Shown piece after piece: positions 28,763 to 39,974 of a DNA stretch of 47,781 nucleotides. Made by a program: the position numbers and the translations under genes. This DNA is from Gracilaria caudata (Eukaryota > Rhodophyta > Florideophyceae > Gracilariales > Gracilariaceae): the NCBI GenBank assembly GCA_030374735.1, contig JASCIV010000099.1:1-47781 (forward strand), given 5' to 3'. Below the pieces are notes generated by a model. The model made no database searches, was not told where the DNA came from, and saw only the letters and a list, made by a program, of their open reading frames with translations. Every line of letters starts with the position of its first letter. The stretch's first letter is position 1.

Positions 28763-31531
28763 GGTGGGCGCCTCCCAAACTCTTTCTCCGGAATCCTTCA
28801 CCAACCGTCCGTCACCCGTCACTTTTGCAATTTGATGCTGTTATTTTTCCGGCAGTGAAGCGCTTTTCAGTGCTGAAAACCTTTTGGCTCCCGACTGAGA
28901 CGGAGGCATCCTCAGGTTCTGGACCGATGCGTCTACTGCAATATGATGGCAAGATGGGAGACTTTATTGACACCGCAGCTTTTCTTCTTATGACCATCTT
29001 TACGCACAGGATTTGTACGTTTCTTGTATCTCATTTTTCGCTTTCGGGAAGAAAGTATCCACGGTGATACGCTCAAGGGAAAGTCTATGATTTATTGTCA
29101 AAGGAAGCTGCCTGAACGCCATCGGGAAAGACGAATTGGTGATGCTTGTAGTTAATCTCATGGGACATACGTGAACCCGAGCAGACCTTTTCTCAATGAA
29201 GGAATCGTTGAAGAGAGGACGTCCTCTCGGGCATCGGCCTTTCATTGCATTGAGAATATTGATTCATCCAGTACCTCATCCACAACCTCCGGCAGTAATC
29301 TGAAAGCAGATCGAGGATTTCATTCTTGCATTCGAGAAATGGGTTGAAATTTTCGAAAGCGTACGAAATTCGAGCTCCGTATCGGTGTGGAGGGCTGCCT
29401 TTTAACCCAAGCTGTTTTGCGATATATCCCGTGTATTAGAAGCTGACCCAAACTTCTTTTTCATGAAGTCCGCGAGGGAAACGGCTCCCTTTCTCAGCAG
29501 GAGGTCTTTCAATCAAGGGTCAACTCTGAATCAGTACTCGAGTGCCTACATGAAATTTTACAGCCACGTGTGCGACGAAAAGCCAGATTTCAAACGTGTC
29601 GATAAACGTTCTACGTTGTATATGTGGAGGCGTTGGGGTGGCACGCCATATGCAACTGGTGCTGTAGTCTTCGCGTCCGGGGGAACGGAAGCCGGTTCAA
29701 AAGTTCTTATATTTTTTTGGGGGGGTGCGGGGGGAGGTGGGATAATAGATCCCATCTTCGAAGAATCGTGCAGGAAATCCGAATCAACACGCAGCTAGTC
29801 CATGACAATTTAGGTCAGCAAAATACCGGTGTACTCAAATAAGGAGAGGGAGAGGCTGCAGAAAGTGTTTGCTTATCCAGATTCTTTTTCTCGGACCAAT
29901 TTCTTTTGCGTCCGGATTGTACACGTTTGTATGCCGGAAACATCTGAAGGGCGCAGATACTGGAGGATTCGATCCGATTTCTTGAAGATGATCATATAGA
30001 AACTGAAGAAATGCTCTTACACCTGGCGTACAATGGGGAACTTCATGAAAGGGGGAAGCCAGAGTTAGCGACGTGGGCGGCTGTCATTGTGGATCGAATA
30101 CAGTAAAACTACTCACGTTCTGGGGAGGCCCTTTTCCCATTCGCTCACGGGAAGGGTGAGAAAGCGATTGACGTTCCAGGTTTGCAAAGAAAAAAGAATC
30201 ATTTTGAGCACACACTTACTTCTGCCGCCTTAGGCACACGAACGCACGAACAGACGAGGCGACGAAAGAAGCTTGTAATGGAAACCAAAAGGAGAATCTG
30301 CCGTTCGCCACGGAGGCGGACCGTTGATTGTTTGAGAGAGCAAAACGGAAGCGAACTGACATATCTTGGTGAGCTGAACGTTTTCAACGTGGGAGATAGA
30401 GCTCATTGTTCACTGAAGAAATGGGGTTGGTCGAGTTAACGAAAAGCATAGCTACTGCAGGGGGATATTTATCTCCTGATGGATTGCCACAGGAAAGACA
30501 AGAAGAGTAACGAGAACATCATTCGTACGTCCCAAGCCTTGTCGAAATAAGAGAACTACCATTTGGTGTAGTATGACGAACGCGATCGGGTGCGCGAGAT
30601 GCAAAAAGCACGTTCCTGTGCAATATGCATGCTTCCCAGCACGCTGCAACCTTCTGAAGGCCTCCATAGCAATTTAAGCGTGCAAGAAAACCTTTGTAGC
30701 ACGATTTAATAAAGGCCTCAGATAAAGGCTGGAATCCGGCTAGTTTCTCGCATGAAATGAACAAGAACACAAAGAAAACGCTCGATGTGAATGAGATCAA
30801 CAACAGCTGCAATAGACATGCTACGGAGCGCAAGCACATGCTTTAAAAACAAAGAGAAGCAATCTATAACTAGAAAACAATAAGTGGGAGAACAAGCCAT
30901 GCCAACCGGCCCAAATCAGCTCGTGGCCGACCCCAATTTCCCTCATCTCGCTTGAGGTGGTATATTTTTCATTGGACGAAACGGTCAGTAACAGCGAGCA
31001 ATACTTTTGAAATGCTTGGACTCGGTGCGATTCCAAAAAAAGTGAAAACAAGAAAGAAATTCAGGAAGTTTCAAACTATAAGAGCAGAAGGTCTCTGCGC
31101 TTGAAAGCAAGTGATCTGTTCCACGAAAGCGTAGCTTCTAGGTAACATGGTTCGATTCAACCCATGGTCATGAACCAGTCGCCAACGATATACTAGGAGC
31201 CAACACACCATGTGAGCAAATATTGCGATTATCGACTCGAAGACTACCTTGAGCTCCATTTGAGAACAATTAACTTTCAAAAGAATCGCATTTGACCCTT
31301 TTGGCAGATCAGCAGTGAAGGACTCTCTCGATAGCCAGTGAACTGCAACATAAACCACCGGTCAATCTAGAACGTGCAGGAATAGATTGGTTTACGCGCC
31401 TCGGTTCTGCTCAAAGCGACATCTTGAAGCTAAGGCATTCAGTAAAAATGAAGTATCAACGTATCAAATACGAACGGAGAGTTGAAGAGGAAGCAGTCGT
31501 ATAGATAAGCATGGCAAAATCAAACCCGTAA
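28763..31531. other. Long stretch without a supported gene
   Basis: Several short frames occur, such as 29463-29798 (RSFNQGSTLNQYSSAYMKFY) and 30182-30439, which is Arg/Lys-rich. They lack domains, and opposing frames are similarly long. G-rich tracts lie at about 29717-29740. I see no RNA gene. A T-loop-like GGATTCGATCC near 29964 has no surrounding cloverleaf. Confidence 0.4.
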
Positions 31532-32977
31532 TCAAACGTTGTGTGCCTCCTGTCGAAGCAACAAGAGGATTGTACTGAATGTGGAGCCCTCAAACCATTT
31601 GGCCCCTTTCAGAGCTTGTGCGAGCCCGCCAAAGGCGTTGAAGACTACAGATCTTGTAGGTCGTGTATATTGGGCACTGGGGTAGAACTGGTGAAGATGA
31701 AGTGGCTTTATGTTGTATATTGCCCTATTGTGATTTGGGAGTCGTACTTTCGTGGCAGGCAGTGAAGCTCCTGCTCTGTTTGGTCTGTTTCGATTTACGA
31801 GATCCAATTGCCTTGCGAACTCAACGGTGTTGCGATTTCTGCTTGTGTTTTGCTTCCCTTCTTCGACGCCATTGATATTCTTGCAATCTGTACGTGTCCT
31901 TGTCAGCTGATACGGTGTACTCGTTCTACATGAGAGCTGTCTGAGGGTTGTCCGCAGCACTCCAAATAATAAGCTCAACCCTTGCTCGTGCGTATGCCCA
32001 CATAAACTTCTCTGTAAGGGCAGAACTGCATCGTCCGTGGAAGGAGGCTCCCGGATAAAGTCAAGGGTTTGCGAGAACTCGGCAATGGTTGCCAACATAT
32101 ATGCCCCACAACTATAATTTTCTTTCTGCGGAGAACATTTTCTGACACCTGGCATATAGCTCTCTTCTCGATAAGACCAGGAAGTGATCTCTTTCTGAGA
32201 ATGAGCAATTGCAGCAGACAAAAACTCTCTGCGGTGCTTTGCACACTTAACCCCCACACTGTCTCCCCAGAACATTTCCCAGTTACATGATTCCACTTTT
32301 CTCGCAATTAAAACACGCCAATGATTGCCATCAACGTCTTGAGGAACAATTATTCCAGTTATTGGAGCTTTCTCGTGATAAACCTTCTCAGAAAGACGAC
32401 TTTCAAAAATATCAAATTCGTTGAACTCTGACATTGACTTTCCTGCTTCGAAGAGAGTGTCTGCAACTCTGCCCATGCTTTTTCCGACTTCTGCGTTGAT
32501 AAACACGAACCCATTCTTAGGCTCCATTTCATAAATGCCGGAGGTAAAGAGAGTGGTGCAGAACCACTTTCTCTCTCCACAGTAATGTACGAAAGACGGA
32601 ATAAAGTCGCCTGTATCATCGCATTCGCTTTGAATCAACAAAATTAAATGCAGCCAGAGCCCACTTAATATTTTGAAATCTCGAGGATTGGTTCTGTCAA
32701 ACTTCATAGAGGTGTTCAACTGGATATTCTCAAGAAAGGTAACCACTTTGTTGATGACAGTATCACTGTCTGCCCGTTTCAACTTACGATTGTTCTTCAT
32801 ACGTTGGGCGCATAAAATTCTTTCTTCTTTACTGAGTCCAAGATCAATGTCATCACCACTGTACTCGTTATCAGAATCCGCAAATCCAATAACATAATGA
32901 AGAAGCGGATCCTCCGGAGGTCTTCGAATCGTCACATCTCCGAGTTGGCAGGTGCTCAAAGGTATTATGGGCTCCAT
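31532..32977 (-). CDS. Ulp1-type (C48) SUMO protease, transposon-like
   Basis: First in-frame ATG at 32977; 481 residues, no breaks. The C-terminal half of the catalytic region shows a full C48 set: H219 in GNHWRVLIA, D239 in FWGDSVG, Q284 in SPQKENYSCGAY and C290 in the same motif. The Trp after the His is typical of Ulp1/SENP. The N-terminus is acidic (SDNEYSGDDID) and the ~170-residue tail is basic and looks disordered. Ulp1 proteases cleave SUMO precursors and conjugates in the nucleus or cytoplasm. Forms with divergent N-termini are frequent passengers of Mutator-like transposons in plants, and I infer that origin here because the neighbours are all transposon debris. The fold order and residues are visible; the substrate is unknown. 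A host SENP is the alternative. Confidence 0.85.
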   Translation of the reverse strand: MEPIIPLSTCQLGDVTIRRPPEDPLLHYVIGFADSDNEYSGDDIDLGLSKEERILCAQRMKNNRKLKRADSDTVINKVVTFLENIQLNTSMKFDRTNPRDFKILSGLWLHLILLIQSECDDTGDFIPSFVHYCGERKWFCTTLFTSGIYEMEPKNGFVFINAEVGKSMGRVADTLFEAGKSMSEFNEFDIFESRLSEKVYHEKAPITGIIVPQDVDGNHWRVLIARKVESCNWEMFWGDSVGVKCAKHRREFLSAAIAHSQKEITSWSYREESYMPGVRKCSPQKENYSCGAYMLATIAEFSQTLDFIREPPSTDDAVLPLQRSLCGHTHEQGLSLLFGVLRTTLRQLSCRTSTPYQLTRTRTDCKNINGVEEGKQNTSRNRNTVEFARQLDLVNRNRPNRAGASLPATKVRLPNHNRAIYNIKPLHLHQFYPSAQYTRPTRSVVFNAFGGLAQALKGAKWFEGSTFSTILLLLRQEAHNV

Positions 32978-33001
32978 GAAAACGAAAAAAGATGGCCTCA
33001 C

Positions 33002-33797
33002 ATGAAGATAAAAATGTTTTGATCAATCGATGATCGAGACGGTGTCGATCCTTGACGGAAACTTTGAAAAAGGAGCTCACCAACACAAAGCGGTAGATCT
33101 TCGGCTACTGTGGATACGTAGGTGTGCACATGACAGGAGAACAGAAAGCCCCGCGCTAAGTGGGGCTGCCACTCTGCGTAGTGCAGGGCACTGGCCCGAG
33201 CGGCCCATGACTTGTTATATACAAGTTTACGGCCTGTACGGGCCAAAAATCACTTGGCCGTTTCGCTTCGTCGAAACCGATAGAAAACTAGAACTTTTTT
33301 GTCTTGCTTTATGAACCCCCCCCAGAGAAAGAGATCTCACTTCTCTCTCTGGGCAGGCCACTTCCTCCTCAACTACCGACCCCAACATTTCTCCGGAAAT
33401 TCAACCTCTCCTTCTTTCTCTCGCCCCCCTTTTCTTGTCAGTGTTTTATTTCTTCGCTTCCCGGCTTGGTTTCTCCGGGTTGTTGTTGTGCCTGTCACCA
33501 ACATTCCCAATCACTCTCTACTGGGCTGGGCAATACTTGGCGTCGTGCTCTCTTGGTCGTTTTTTTGAACACCAGGTTCTTTTTCTCTTGGAAACTGCAT
33601 GTCCTCACTAGGCACGCTCTTCTCGTTTCGTTTGTCTCTCGTTCGTCCTCACGAACGCAAATTACAACCTGTTGTGACTCACTCGTCCCTAGGGCTGGTA
33701 CTCTCAGGAATCTTTTCCTTCTACTCGGAATTCTAACTACGAACAGCACTGTTTTTGGGCTTGTCTTTTCGCCGTCAGCGTCTGTCAAGTCACCAAA
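33002..33797 (+). promoter_or_regulatory. Probable LTR/leader region of the gypsy element
   Basis: About 800 bp precede the Gag ORF. A TATA-like TTATATA lies at 33215-33221. About 100 bp downstream a GC-poor hairpin (CCCAGAGAAAGAG at 33321-33333 against CTTCTCTCTCTGGG at 33340-33353) could form in the transcript. A C/T-rich leader with long open frames follows up to the ATG at 33798, which has a good context (ACCAAAATGGC). I could not find the second LTR (the 3' half is missing) or a convincing primer-binding site, so the LTR limits are unknown. Confidence 0.35.
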
Positions 33798-36302
33798 ATG
33801 GCGCTCACATGTTACTCTCGAGCTCGGTTCCGAAACGTGGACGGCCCCAGTGCCATGGTTCCTAACGGATCGTTTACGGATGTCCGCAAGTTTTTCTCTT
33901 ATTGTGAAAACGTCGCAACTCGCGGCAAGGAAGAGAAAGATCGCGCTCTGGATCTCCTTGGAGTTTTGGACGGGGGCGCCTACGAATTCTACCAAGATAA
34001 GTTCGCTTCCAACGGTTCATTTTACGTAAAGGCTGAGAACTGCGCATCTGTTAAGTGTATGTTCTTGGAACGATTTGGATCCGTAGATGAGCTGGAGAAA
34101 CACATTCGCGAAGCCGTAGCGTCTCTCCTGGATTATGGGGTTATCATCAGTTCGCTTAAGAAGATGGAGGTTTGTTTTGAGAAGGCCGAATTCACTGCGA
34201 AAGCTAAGTTTGGTCTTCTTCGCAATGCCGTCCTAGAATACCCCGATCTGGCTCAATTCGTGGTTTTCTGCGCAGTCAACGACTGCGATGGCCTCAAGAA
34301 GATAACCAAGTCTTTTGTGGCCGGAAAGAAGGCTCTAGGTTCCCACTCTACCATCCGCTTGATGCCTTCACCAGAAAAGGTAGTTAAGCGCGGGAAGGAA
34401 GCTGCCCAGCCAAAGCCTTTGGAAACCAAAGTAAGCGAGTTGGCAAACCAGTTGGCTGAGCTCCCGCTGCTGGTCAAGAAAACCAAGACTGGAAACAAGG
34501 GCAGGGCCGATAATAAGCCCTTTTGCAAAAATTGCAACCAGCATGGTCATTATGCCAACCGCTGCCATCTTAATCCGCCCCGCGAAACCCGTTGCGGTCG
34601 ATGCGGAAGAATGGGCCATTCCATCGTCACTTGCTGGAAGCGCCCCACCGAAGCAGAGAAAAAATCAAAGTTGGACGAAGCCAAGCCTGATTCTCAGGCT
34701 GAACTTTGTCTCAAAGAACGAAACTCCCAACAACAGAAGCAGACGAGAGGCAATCACATCTCCGTTTTCACGGAGGAATACGACCAGGAAGAGTTCCATG
34801 GTTTCGAACAGGATATCGTGAATACGACAAAGCGTGATGCCGACAGACTCCCGGTACAGAAGCAGGCCAGTACCTCCGAACCAATGGAAATAACGACCCT
34901 ATTGGACCCGGATGCCTCGAAAGTCCGCAAGCTCATGCCCGAATACGCGAATCCTGGGAAGGAGTCTCATAGGACTAAGAAGGGTACAAAGAAGAAGCTA
35001 GCCAGCAAATCTCAATTGCAAGAGCATGCTGGGAAATACAACGCCTATGAAGAGCTGGCCAACGCCTCCACAGGAATTACGTCCAGACAGTTCCTTCGGG
35101 GGGACGTTAAAAATGCCAGGAGAGGCCTCAGAAGAATCATTTCTGGAAAAGCGGCTGAGAGAAAAGTGGCCCTCGCCGCAACAGACCTGAGTCCCCGCCG
35201 TTTGAAGGTAGTGGACGTAAAGGCTTACCGCACTCAAGCCCAGGCCTTGTTGGACTCGGGAGCCCTTCCGAATCTCCTCTCGATGAAGCTGTTCGACAAC
35301 CTAAGATTGAAGCCTCAGGCCACGCGCAGAAAGATCACGGTAGCCGGCGGCTCAAAGTCAGTTGTTCACGGATTATTGCCCAGCGTTCCGATAAAAGTCG
35401 GCGACCTCCGCACTGCACTGGACTTCCTGGTAGTTGAGAGTTCACCGTTTGATATCATTATAGGCTTTCCGGCCCTGGAGTCGTTGAACGTCTGCATTGC
35501 CCTTGGCTCCGAAGAAGTGTCCTTAGAAGAAAATGGCAAACGTGTTGTTCTTGGCTTGGAATACGAACAAGCCGAGGTAGACACCACGAAGCCCTTTTCC
35601 GACGCAGACGATAAAGACTTCACATCGGATTCTGAAGCTATCCCGTCGGACATCGACAGCAGCGCATCAGTGGCTGACGATGACTGTCTGGTGAATACCC
35701 TTCATGGAAATGAGGTAGAAGCACCAGAGGCGCCCCTCGTCACCATCAACACTTTGTTTGATCGTCATGAGACTATTACCACGCTCAGTAATGGCCCCGC
35801 GTCCTCCGGCACTAATGAAGGAGATGAGCAGGGTCCTCAAGAGGAAGAATCTCTGACTGACGAGGGCCGCCGATACGAGGATGCGGACGAGGACAGTGAG
35901 AGTTTCCAAGATGCCGCCGAGGCCCCAAATGAGCCCGCATCAGAGACGATCCAGCCCATTGCCGAGAGCAGCGACAATGAGTCCTTACGGGACATTGAGC
36001 CCTATCCCGTAATTCTGAATGTGGATCCCGGGATTCAGGTCCCCATTGAGGACACCATCTATTTGCTGCCCGAGCGCGATCAGGACGATATGGAGGACAC
36101 TCTCTTCCTGAAAGTGAAGAGACGCTATATACCGTCCCTCACACTCCATGTCAGCACCGACGACCTCCCGTTCAACCGAGAAGGCCTCCTATTGGAGAAC
36201 GATGTGGGAGGAATGCGTATCGTCTTCGAAGTTGGGGAAGAACTCGAGTTAGAGCCTCCGCCGCCCGGTGTGCCAGATCCCATTTCAGCCAGCCAAGGGT
36301 GA
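33798..36302 (+). CDS. Ty3/gypsy Gag-protease polyprotein (intact 5' part)
   Basis: ATG at 33798; 834 residues. Residues 1-240 form a Gag-like helical region. Two CCHC zinc knuckles follow at 243-256 (CKNCNQHGHYANRC) and 266-279 (CGRCGRMGHSIVTC), which bind the RNA genome. A retropepsin domain lies at about 475-590, with the catalytic DSGA at 486-489 and IIGFPALESL as the second hydrophobic loop. The last ~230 residues are acidic and resemble the C-terminus of the ORF at 14972-15964. The frame ends at TGA 36300-36302. The next ~60 bases continue sensibly in another frame and return to the original one near 36366, so Gag and Pol were probably one ORF until two small indels. The element would assemble cytoplasmic virus-like particles. 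Pol is broken. Confidence 0.9.
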   Translation: MALTCYSRARFRNVDGPSAMVPNGSFTDVRKFFSYCENVATRGKEEKDRALDLLGVLDGGAYEFYQDKFASNGSFYVKAENCASVKCMFLERFGSVDELEKHIREAVASLLDYGVIISSLKKMEVCFEKAEFTAKAKFGLLRNAVLEYPDLAQFVVFCAVNDCDGLKKITKSFVAGKKALGSHSTIRLMPSPEKVVKRGKEAAQPKPLETKVSELANQLAELPLLVKKTKTGNKGRADNKPFCKNCNQHGHYANRCHLNPPRETRCGRCGRMGHSIVTCWKRPTEAEKKSKLDEAKPDSQAELCLKERNSQQQKQTRGNHISVFTEEYDQEEFHGFEQDIVNTTKRDADRLPVQKQASTSEPMEITTLLDPDASKVRKLMPEYANPGKESHRTKKGTKKKLASKSQLQEHAGKYNAYEELANASTGITSRQFLRGDVKNARRGLRRIISGKAAERKVALAATDLSPRRLKVVDVKAYRTQAQALLDSGALPNLLSMKLFDNLRLKPQATRRKITVAGGSKSVVHGLLPSVPIKVGDLRTALDFLVVESSPFDIIIGFPALESLNVCIALGSEEVSLEENGKRVVLGLEYEQAEVDTTKPFSDADDKDFTSDSEAIPSDIDSSASVADDDCLVNTLHGNEVEAPEAPLVTINTLFDRHETITTLSNGPASSGTNEGDEQGPQEEESLTDEGRRYEDADEDSESFQDAAEAPNEPASETIQPIAESSDNESLRDIEPYPVILNVDPGIQVPIEDTIYLLPERDQDDMEDTLFLKVKRRYIPSLTLHVSTDDLPFNREGLLLENDVGGMRIVFEVGEELELEPPPPGVPDPISASQG

Positions 36303-37070
36303 GACAGAGACTGCAGGTGGAGCCGTAAATGACGATGAAAGCGAAGTTTTTTCTGCGTCATTCCAGAGGTCAAGACCTCCCTATTAGATCCTATTGCAAC
36401 GGGCGACCTTAGCCGAACCTTCGACCAACGCGATTTTCTACCGGAGACCAGCAGAGACGAGGTCATCCTCTCAAGGCTTTCATGTCTCCCAGAAGATGTT
36501 CAACAAGAGATTTTAAAAGTCCTAGACAGACTCGATATAGTCGCGTGGTTTCGCTCTATGACCTAGGCCCGTCAGAGATGCCCGTGATGCACGAATTCTC
36601 TCCTACCACTGACTTTCCCATTCATTCTAGGTTGCGAAGGCTTCCTCATTAACACGTCGAGGTGGCTCGCAACGAGGTCGACAAAAATGCTCACAGCTGG
36701 TATCATTTAAGCCGTGCACGTCGGCCTGCTGGTTTTCCGTTTGTAATCGCCAAGAAGAAGGATCGCAAGCCTCGTCTTTTTGCGTGCACTTCCGCGGACT
36801 AAACAAGATCATGAAAGCCGACAGTTGGCCTCTGCCGCAAATGGATGAAATATTCGATGACCTATGCGGGTGCAAATACTTCAAGACACTCGACTTGTTC
36901 TCCGGATATTTGCAAATCCGCATGTGGCCAAAGTGCAAAGGAGATGACGACATTTGTGTGCCGTCAGGGCGCCTTCCAATTTTGAGGTCATGCCCTTTGC
37001 GCTAATGAATGCCCCATCCGCACCGAACGTTTGCGAAACACCTAGTCAAGTGGTTCAATGCTTCAGGATC
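36303..37070 (+). pseudogene. Ty3/gypsy reverse transcriptase, truncated
   Basis: Pol continues from the Gag-protease ORF in several frames: LLDPIATGDLSRTFDQRDFL, then LPEDVQQEILKVLDRLD, LYDLGPSEMPVMHEFSP, the PxxIAKKKDRKPRLF block, and FRGLNKIMKADSWPLPQMDE with FDDLCGCKYFKTLDLFSGYL at 36840-36910. The Asp in TLDLFSGY is the first catalytic residue of the RT. After MPFALMNAPS (about 37010) the similarity ends near 37070, before the YxDD box, so the enzyme is dead. The Sel1 pseudogene begins within ~20 bp on the other strand. Confidence 0.8.
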
Positions 37071-37086
37071 GTAGCGCGTGTCACGC

Positions 37087-38440
37087 TCATTTCAAACCTT
37101 CATGGTTGTTAACCGATGTCCTCATAGTGCAGGCGCATCTTCCCCCCCGCTTACTAACCCCTAAGTCAAAACTCTCAACGTAGTCCTCCACCTCTGCTGC
37201 CAGCGCCTTTAATGCTTCGAACTCTTCACAACCGTTCGTGAGTCTAGCCACAAATCTTTGCGCACTCACTCCGAAACACCAAATCGTACGCCTCAAGATC
37301 AACTCTGACAACTGCTCGTTCCTTTCCACTCCCTCGCCGCTTGCGAACATACGTAACAGCGATACCCTGGAGCATCTTGCGTCTCCGCTCACCTCCCATT
37401 CTTTCCCTTCCTAACGCAGATGTTTCGCGCAATCGGCATCCTTGGGCAGCATTCGAGCTTCAGATATGAGCAGGTGGGCCAGCCTGTACACGGAATCGCC
37501 ATGACAACCGTGTTCTATCCGGGTTTGGTACAGACTGAAAGCTCACTGCTCATCAACATCCAACCCCTGTGATCCGCGTTCCAACATAACTGCCAGGTTG
37601 TACATCGCATCAACGTGAAATCCTTCGACGATTGCTTTGTCGTACAAGTGCGCAGCTCTCCCTAGGTCAGCCTCAACCCCTTCCGCACCGGCAATAGATT
37701 AGCCAGCGTGTACATTGCATCAGCATCATCGCCACGTCTGATTGCCTTATCCTATAACTCTGCGGCTCTCTTTGCGCCAGGCTCAACTCCATGTGCGCCA
37801 CTTTCCAGCAGAACGGCCAGATTTTAAGTGGCCCATACATGACAACTATCTTTTTGACCGCTAATTCGTACAATTTCACACCCTTCTTCGTGTCTGCCTC
37901 AATCCCTTCCACACCATCCTCTAACAGAACCGCCATGTTCCATATTGCCCAAATATGATTGCATATACAATTGCTTGTCTGTACCACTGTATCGCTCTCT
38001 GCGTGTCAGCTTCTACTCCTTGTGCTCCATTCTCAAATAAGACACCAAGGTTGTACATTGCATCAACGTGCCCTCCATGTTCGATTTCATTGCTCGCTTC
38101 ACATCAGCCTCAACTACTTCTGCTCCTTTCCCCAAGAGAAGTGTCAGGTTGTACATTGCGTTAACATGGCTTCTCCGCTTGATTGCTTGTTCGTATATCT
38201 CAACAGCCCTCTTCGAGTCGGGCTCAATCCCTTCAGCTCCATCTTCCAACAGAAGAGGCAGATTTTACATGGCGTCAAATTTGCTACCGTCCTCAACAAC
38301 CTGTTCGTACAACTCCACTACTTCTCGCGCATTGCATTCAAAATTTCTGCTTGATCCGTCGATGCCTTCGCTGCGTTTTTCTTCTCTTACCCTTACTCCC
38401 ATCCTTGATCACGCGTTCGTATAACTACATTTCTCAACAG
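37087..38440 (-). pseudogene. Sel1-repeat protein pseudogene
   Basis: The minus strand encodes at least six Sel1-like (TPR-related) repeats of about 36 residues in shifting frames. The best run is at 38249-38013: LLEDGAEGIEPDSKRAVEIY, then EQAIKRRSHVNAMYNLTLLL and GKGAEVVEADVKRA. Further copies with HVDAMYNLAVMLERGSQGLD and GAEGVEADLGRAAHLYDKAI lie down to about 37550. The C-terminal part (37392-37087) is a non-repeat helical tail. Sel1 repeats are scaffolds for protein-protein contacts. Stops and frameshifts occur every one or two repeats, so it is not functional. It lies antisense to the surrounding retroelement pieces and is probably captured or invaded host DNA. Confidence 0.8.
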
Positions 38441-38454
38441 CGAAGGTTTGTTTC

Positions 38455-39974
38455 AAAAGACACATAGGCCAGTTTCTCCACAAGGCTGGCGTACAGCATG
38501 TTTTTCCTTTTAACAAAGGTGGCCTCGGCCTCTCAAGCGCGGCCTGGATAATGAGCGCGGCCTTTTTTTACTCATTTACGACAGCATGGGCTCTCGTCAA
38601 CTCTGAGATTCAGCGCTTTGCGCAAACGTACGAAGTCACTCCCTCACACTTTTTCAGACTAGCGCAAAAATTCAAACTTTGTGAGAGAAACCTATTCAAA
38701 GTCTTCTGAGTTTTACGTTTGACTTCCAGTCGGCTAGAGCGAGTGAAAGCGGTTACATCGCAAAACTACAACATTCACACAATGATGCAGTCGTAGAGCA
38801 GATGGCCAAACTGCAATCATCGCCACAGACAGAAACGCCTCCCAAGCGAGAGTGCCTCCCACGACTAAAAGTCCGTGTCCACGACGAAAGCTAGCATCTG
38901 CTTTACTTTCTTTATAGACCCAATACAAAAGTCATCTCGGGCTCCTGAAAGATTCAAAACTATGATTGGCCTCCGGCTGGGAGAACGAATATTTTCTCGT
39001 GCTCCCTGTCCAATTTGTGCACAATCAAACATTTCCTCAGCTCCAGAACTTGATGCACATGGGTACCACGCTACGGTTTGTTCAGTCGGTGTTGGTTCCA
39101 AACGTTGACATAACGCACTTCGAGAGGTTTACTACTCGTTTTTGAAACGTTCTCCGCTTCGCTTGCACGTCACAGGCGAATAGCGTTTCCCTTCCCTACA
39201 GCAGTTGCCCGAAAGCGAACAATGGTGATTAAGATCTTGTTACCGATGACGTACGCTTCAATCCAAGGCCTTTGTATATCAACTTTACTGTTGCGAGCCC
39301 AAACAGCAGAAAGCTTTGCACTTGCGATATCACACACAGCAGGAGCGGCGGCTACAAAGACGAAAGCGGCCAAGTGCGCAAAATATTCAGATTTTTGTGC
39401 AGCAAACCATGTTAACTTTGCAACGTTCGCGTGCGATGTACACGGCGGCCTCGGGGAGTCTGAAAAGCAATTTGCTCGCCGTATAGCCAAATACGTCAGC
39501 GAGGCTTGCGGAACGAATGCCATCACCGAATACCACACGTTTGTGCTCGGCTTGGAGAGCACATTGCTTCCGTTTACTTCTGCGGCCGTTATCCACCGCC
39601 TCTTAGCGCCTCACACTGCGAGTAACGGCGTATCCACTTGGTGTAACGTGGTTCTAGACCTCTTAAATAAAGGCCTCGTTTCTTCGCTGTTCACTTTTTC
39701 AAGCGGTTTATGTTCATTGCTCTGCGGGACACCAACGCCGTCATGGAAGAGCTCCAATTTCATCTGCGTGCGCCGCAGCTGCGCATTTAAAGCCCGTCCC
39801 CAGATACGATGCTCATTTCTTCATCCTCGCCAGCCCCTCTCAATGCCATGGTGCTCGCTCTGGCAGTTATACCCACCCGTTTTACCTCATCAGTCCCTCA
39901 TGCCATTTACTGCGTTACTCCCGGAAGTCTCACATGAGACACTCAACACCGTTGTAGATCTCAATGCCTCTTGA
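38455..39974 (+). pseudogene. C-terminal part of a LINE-like RT polyprotein
   Basis: Plus-strand pieces in family order. First FPFNKGGLGLSSAAWIMSAA near 38510 (the GGLGL.SA motif after the RT thumb). Then IGLRLGERIFSRAPCPICAQ and HGYHATVCSVG (a C-x2-C...H...C knuckle) near 38960-39090, followed by HNALREVYYSF. Then LLPMTYASIQGLCISTLLLR and AKCAKYSDFCAANHVNFATF with DVHGGLGESEKQFARRIAKY at 39240-39500. This C-terminal arrangement recurs in non-LTR-type RT ORFs of plants, algae and oomycetes; it resembles a zinc knuckle plus restriction-like endonuclease region. The palm motifs are absent (5' truncation, common for LINEs). Frameshifts and stops are present near 38710 and 39110. Similarity is clear to about 39620 and uncertain beyond. 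Confidence 0.7.

Noticed and set aside
29930..29980. tRNA T-arm-like GGATTCGATCC
   Set aside because: No acceptor, D or anticodon arm can be drawn around it.
33700..33720. Primer-binding site (TGGTACTCTCAGG) for the gypsy element
   Set aside because: It only partly resembles the usual initiator-tRNA complement, and no LTR end can be placed next to it.
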